From positions 1 to 9,042 of the forward strand of contig JARICB010000206.1 in NCBI GenBank assembly GCA_029264225.1: a DNA stretch of 9,042 nt, in the 5' to 3' direction. The position numbers and the translations under genes were made by a program. Source of the DNA: Nocardioides sp. (GTDB lineage: Bacteria > Actinomycetota > Actinomycetes > Propionibacteriales > Nocardioidaceae). Below the pieces are notes generated by a model that ran no database searches, had not been told where the DNA came from, and was given only the letters and a program-made list of their open reading frames with translations. This document shows positions 8,947 through 9,042 of the stretch, piece after piece. Position 1 is the first letter of the stretch; every line of letters begins with the position of its first letter.

Positions 8947-8952
8947 TGGGGT

Positions 8953-8968
8953 GTAGAGCTCCGTCTAC
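8953..8968 (-). repeat. Small inverted repeat at the nuoA 5' end
   Basis: On the minus strand GTAGA and TCTAC flank a 6-base loop CGGAGC, giving a possible 5-bp hairpin. It spans the TAG stop, the ACG codon and a GGAG that could serve the GTG start at 8946. The stem is short and could be chance in GC-rich DNA; any effect on translation is speculation. Confidence 0.3.
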
Positions 8969-9042
8969 GACGTTCCGTCCACTCGCCTTGCGGAGGTCTC
9001 GGCGGCGCGGGGGGGGTCGGGGTGGCTGGCGTCTGGGGTGGC
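8965..9042 (-). other. Region upstream of nuoA, possibly the 3' tail of an upstream gene
   Basis: The minus strand is open from the right edge for 25 codons to a TAG at 8967-8965, in the same frame as nuoA. Roughly 85% of third positions are G or C, and the predicted peptide is a hydrophilic tail (ATPDASHPDPPRAAE, then TSARRVDGTS). This would suit the end of a co-transcribed upstream gene abutting nuoA. The other two minus-strand frames are also open over this short span, so coding is unproven. No -10/-35 like promoter is visible, and no stable terminator. A run of eight G on the plus strand (9009-9016) is a place where a base count error could change the frame. Confidence 0.25.

Noticed and set aside
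1..9042. RNA genes, CRISPR arrays, insertion sequences, phage or defence genes
   Set aside because: The whole window except the last ~96 bases is filled by nuo genes. I saw no tRNA-like clover leaf, spaced repeats or transposase motifs.

Overview
The window is a stretch of high-GC actinobacterial chromosome. It carries the first eight genes of a respiratory complex I (NADH:quinone oxidoreductase, nuo) operon, all on the minus strand. Reading from the right edge leftward the order is nuoA-nuoB-nuoC-nuoD-nuoE-nuoF-nuoG-nuoH. nuoH runs off the left edge without a stop, so nuoI to nuoN are expected just outside. G/C-rich third codon positions, an N-terminal NuoC extension containing [17 protein letters not shown], separate nuoC and nuoD genes, and the NuoA and NuoF sequences all point to Actinomycetota. 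From remembered similarity I lean towards Propionibacteriales/Nocardioidaceae, but the genus cannot be fixed from this window.

Layout: about 8605-8946 nuoA (membrane), 8047-8601 nuoB (N2 cluster), 7328-8050 nuoC, 5988-7328 nuoD (quinone site), 5146-5991 nuoE (N1a), 3843-5153 nuoF (FMN, NADH, N3), 1435-3846 nuoG (N1b, N4, N5), 1-1435 nuoH (membrane, quinone entry). Every junction is an overlap of 1-8 bases or a gap of 3, so there is no internal intergenic space and no internal promoter or terminator is visible. Electrons would pass from NADH through FMN (NuoF) along the NuoE/F/G clusters to N2 in NuoB and on to quinone (probably menaquinone) at the NuoB/NuoD/NuoH/NuoA interface. NuoC and NuoD form the connecting module.

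This is a housekeeping operon, and I found no undescribed system in it. Points worth a second look: (1) NuoG keeps all ligands for N1b, N5 and N4, but the four cysteines of the extra N7 cluster are all replaced. (2) The expected first codon of nuoA reads ACG instead of ATG/GTG, directly after a TAG stop. (3) The short region upstream of nuoA is open with coding-like third positions up to that TAG, so it may be the tail of an upstream gene. (4) NuoH and NuoE have long hydrophilic C-terminal tails.
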